Source: Trichomonas tenax (taxonomy: Eukaryota; Parabasalia; Trichomonadida; Trichomonadidae). Taken from it: a DNA stretch of 16,877 nucleotides. Below, piece by piece: positions 16,763 to 16,877 of this stretch; position 1 is the first letter of the stretch, and every line of letters starts with the position of its first letter. Position numbers and translations under genes: made by a program. The stretch spans positions 1 through 16,877 of the forward strand of contig JALKBU010001093.1 in assembly GCA_023091735.1 (NCBI GenBank), given 5' to 3'. The notes below the pieces were generated by a model. The model ran no database searches and had not been told where the DNA came from. It was given only the letters and a program-made list of their open reading frames with translations.

Positions 16763-16877
16763 ATGTCAATCGTCAAAATCTCTGCTGAAAACAAAGTTTC
16801 CATTTCTAACTTATCACTTGAACAATACGTTTATAAATTCGGTTGCTCTTTAATGAATTCAAAAGTTGATAATTGCC
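16763..16877 (+). CDS. hypothetical protein, N-terminal 38 residues (runs off the window)
   Basis: The frame opens at ATG 16763 and is uninterrupted to the window edge. It begins MSIVKISAENKVSISNLSLE, then QYVYKFGCSLMNSKVDNC. The composition is balanced and codon use looks like real coding sequence, unlike the flanking spacers. A T-rich and then TATAAAAATAG leader precedes it. I do not recognise the family. It follows the 59-residue ORF in the same direction, and both may belong to one large mobile element continuing to the right. The missing C-terminal part would decide. Confidence 0.55.
   Translation, partial: MSIVKISAENKVSISNLSLEQYVYKFGCSLMNSKVDNC

Noticed and set aside
1..16877. CRISPR array
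   Set aside because: No regularly spaced repeats with unique spacers were seen; the genome is eukaryotic.

Overview
This window looks like nuclear DNA of a trichomonad parabasalid, most likely Tritrichomonas or a close relative. The DNA is strongly AT-rich. All five intact protein genes are eukaryotic and lack introns, and two of them have a TCAAAAA element ending in or touching the start codon, as expected for very short 5' leaders. The first third carries a ruined member of the membrane receptor / nucleotidyl-cyclase-like family that is greatly expanded in trichomonads. The species call is an inference; no ribosomal RNA gene is present to settle it.

Layout. 1-1125 is gene-free, with decayed duplicate fragments. 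1126-4086 (+) is a broken multi-pass receptor with a PAS-like and a degenerate cyclase-like C-terminus, disrupted by frameshifts and stops. 4393-4815 (-) encodes ribosomal protein uS9 (RPS16). 4940-7332 has no intact gene but holds two copies of a decayed sequence in inverted orientation (5436-5553 and 6014-6129), with a tRNA-like relic between them. 7333-7838 (+) is a frameshifted C2-domain relic. 7839-10061 is empty apart from a cluster of one short motif. 10062-10697 (-) encodes the casein kinase 2 regulatory (beta) subunit. 11175-12269 (-) encodes eIF2B beta. 12833-13636 (+) encodes a PIH1/Kintoun-type CS-domain protein, read divergently from eIF2B beta. 14212-14520 (-) encodes ribosomal protein eL33 (RPL35A). 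From about 16000 the character changes: overlapping GC-rich hairpins, a 59-residue ORF, a repeat-rich spacer with palindromes, and a second ORF running off the right edge. This may be the edge of a large mobile element such as a Maverick/Polinton, but nothing visible proves it.

How the parts relate. The intact genes are housekeeping: two ribosomal proteins, a translation-initiation exchange-factor subunit, a kinase regulatory subunit, and a probable chaperone cofactor for dynein assembly that fits a flagellated cell. There are no operons. The most striking regulatory signal is a short directional motif, TTTAC(A/G)TGTCA, with shorter TGTCA forms. It clusters upstream of uS9, eIF2B beta and especially eL33, mostly reading toward the gene. 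The same motif also forms clusters with no intact gene nearby, which may be orphaned promoters of lost genes.
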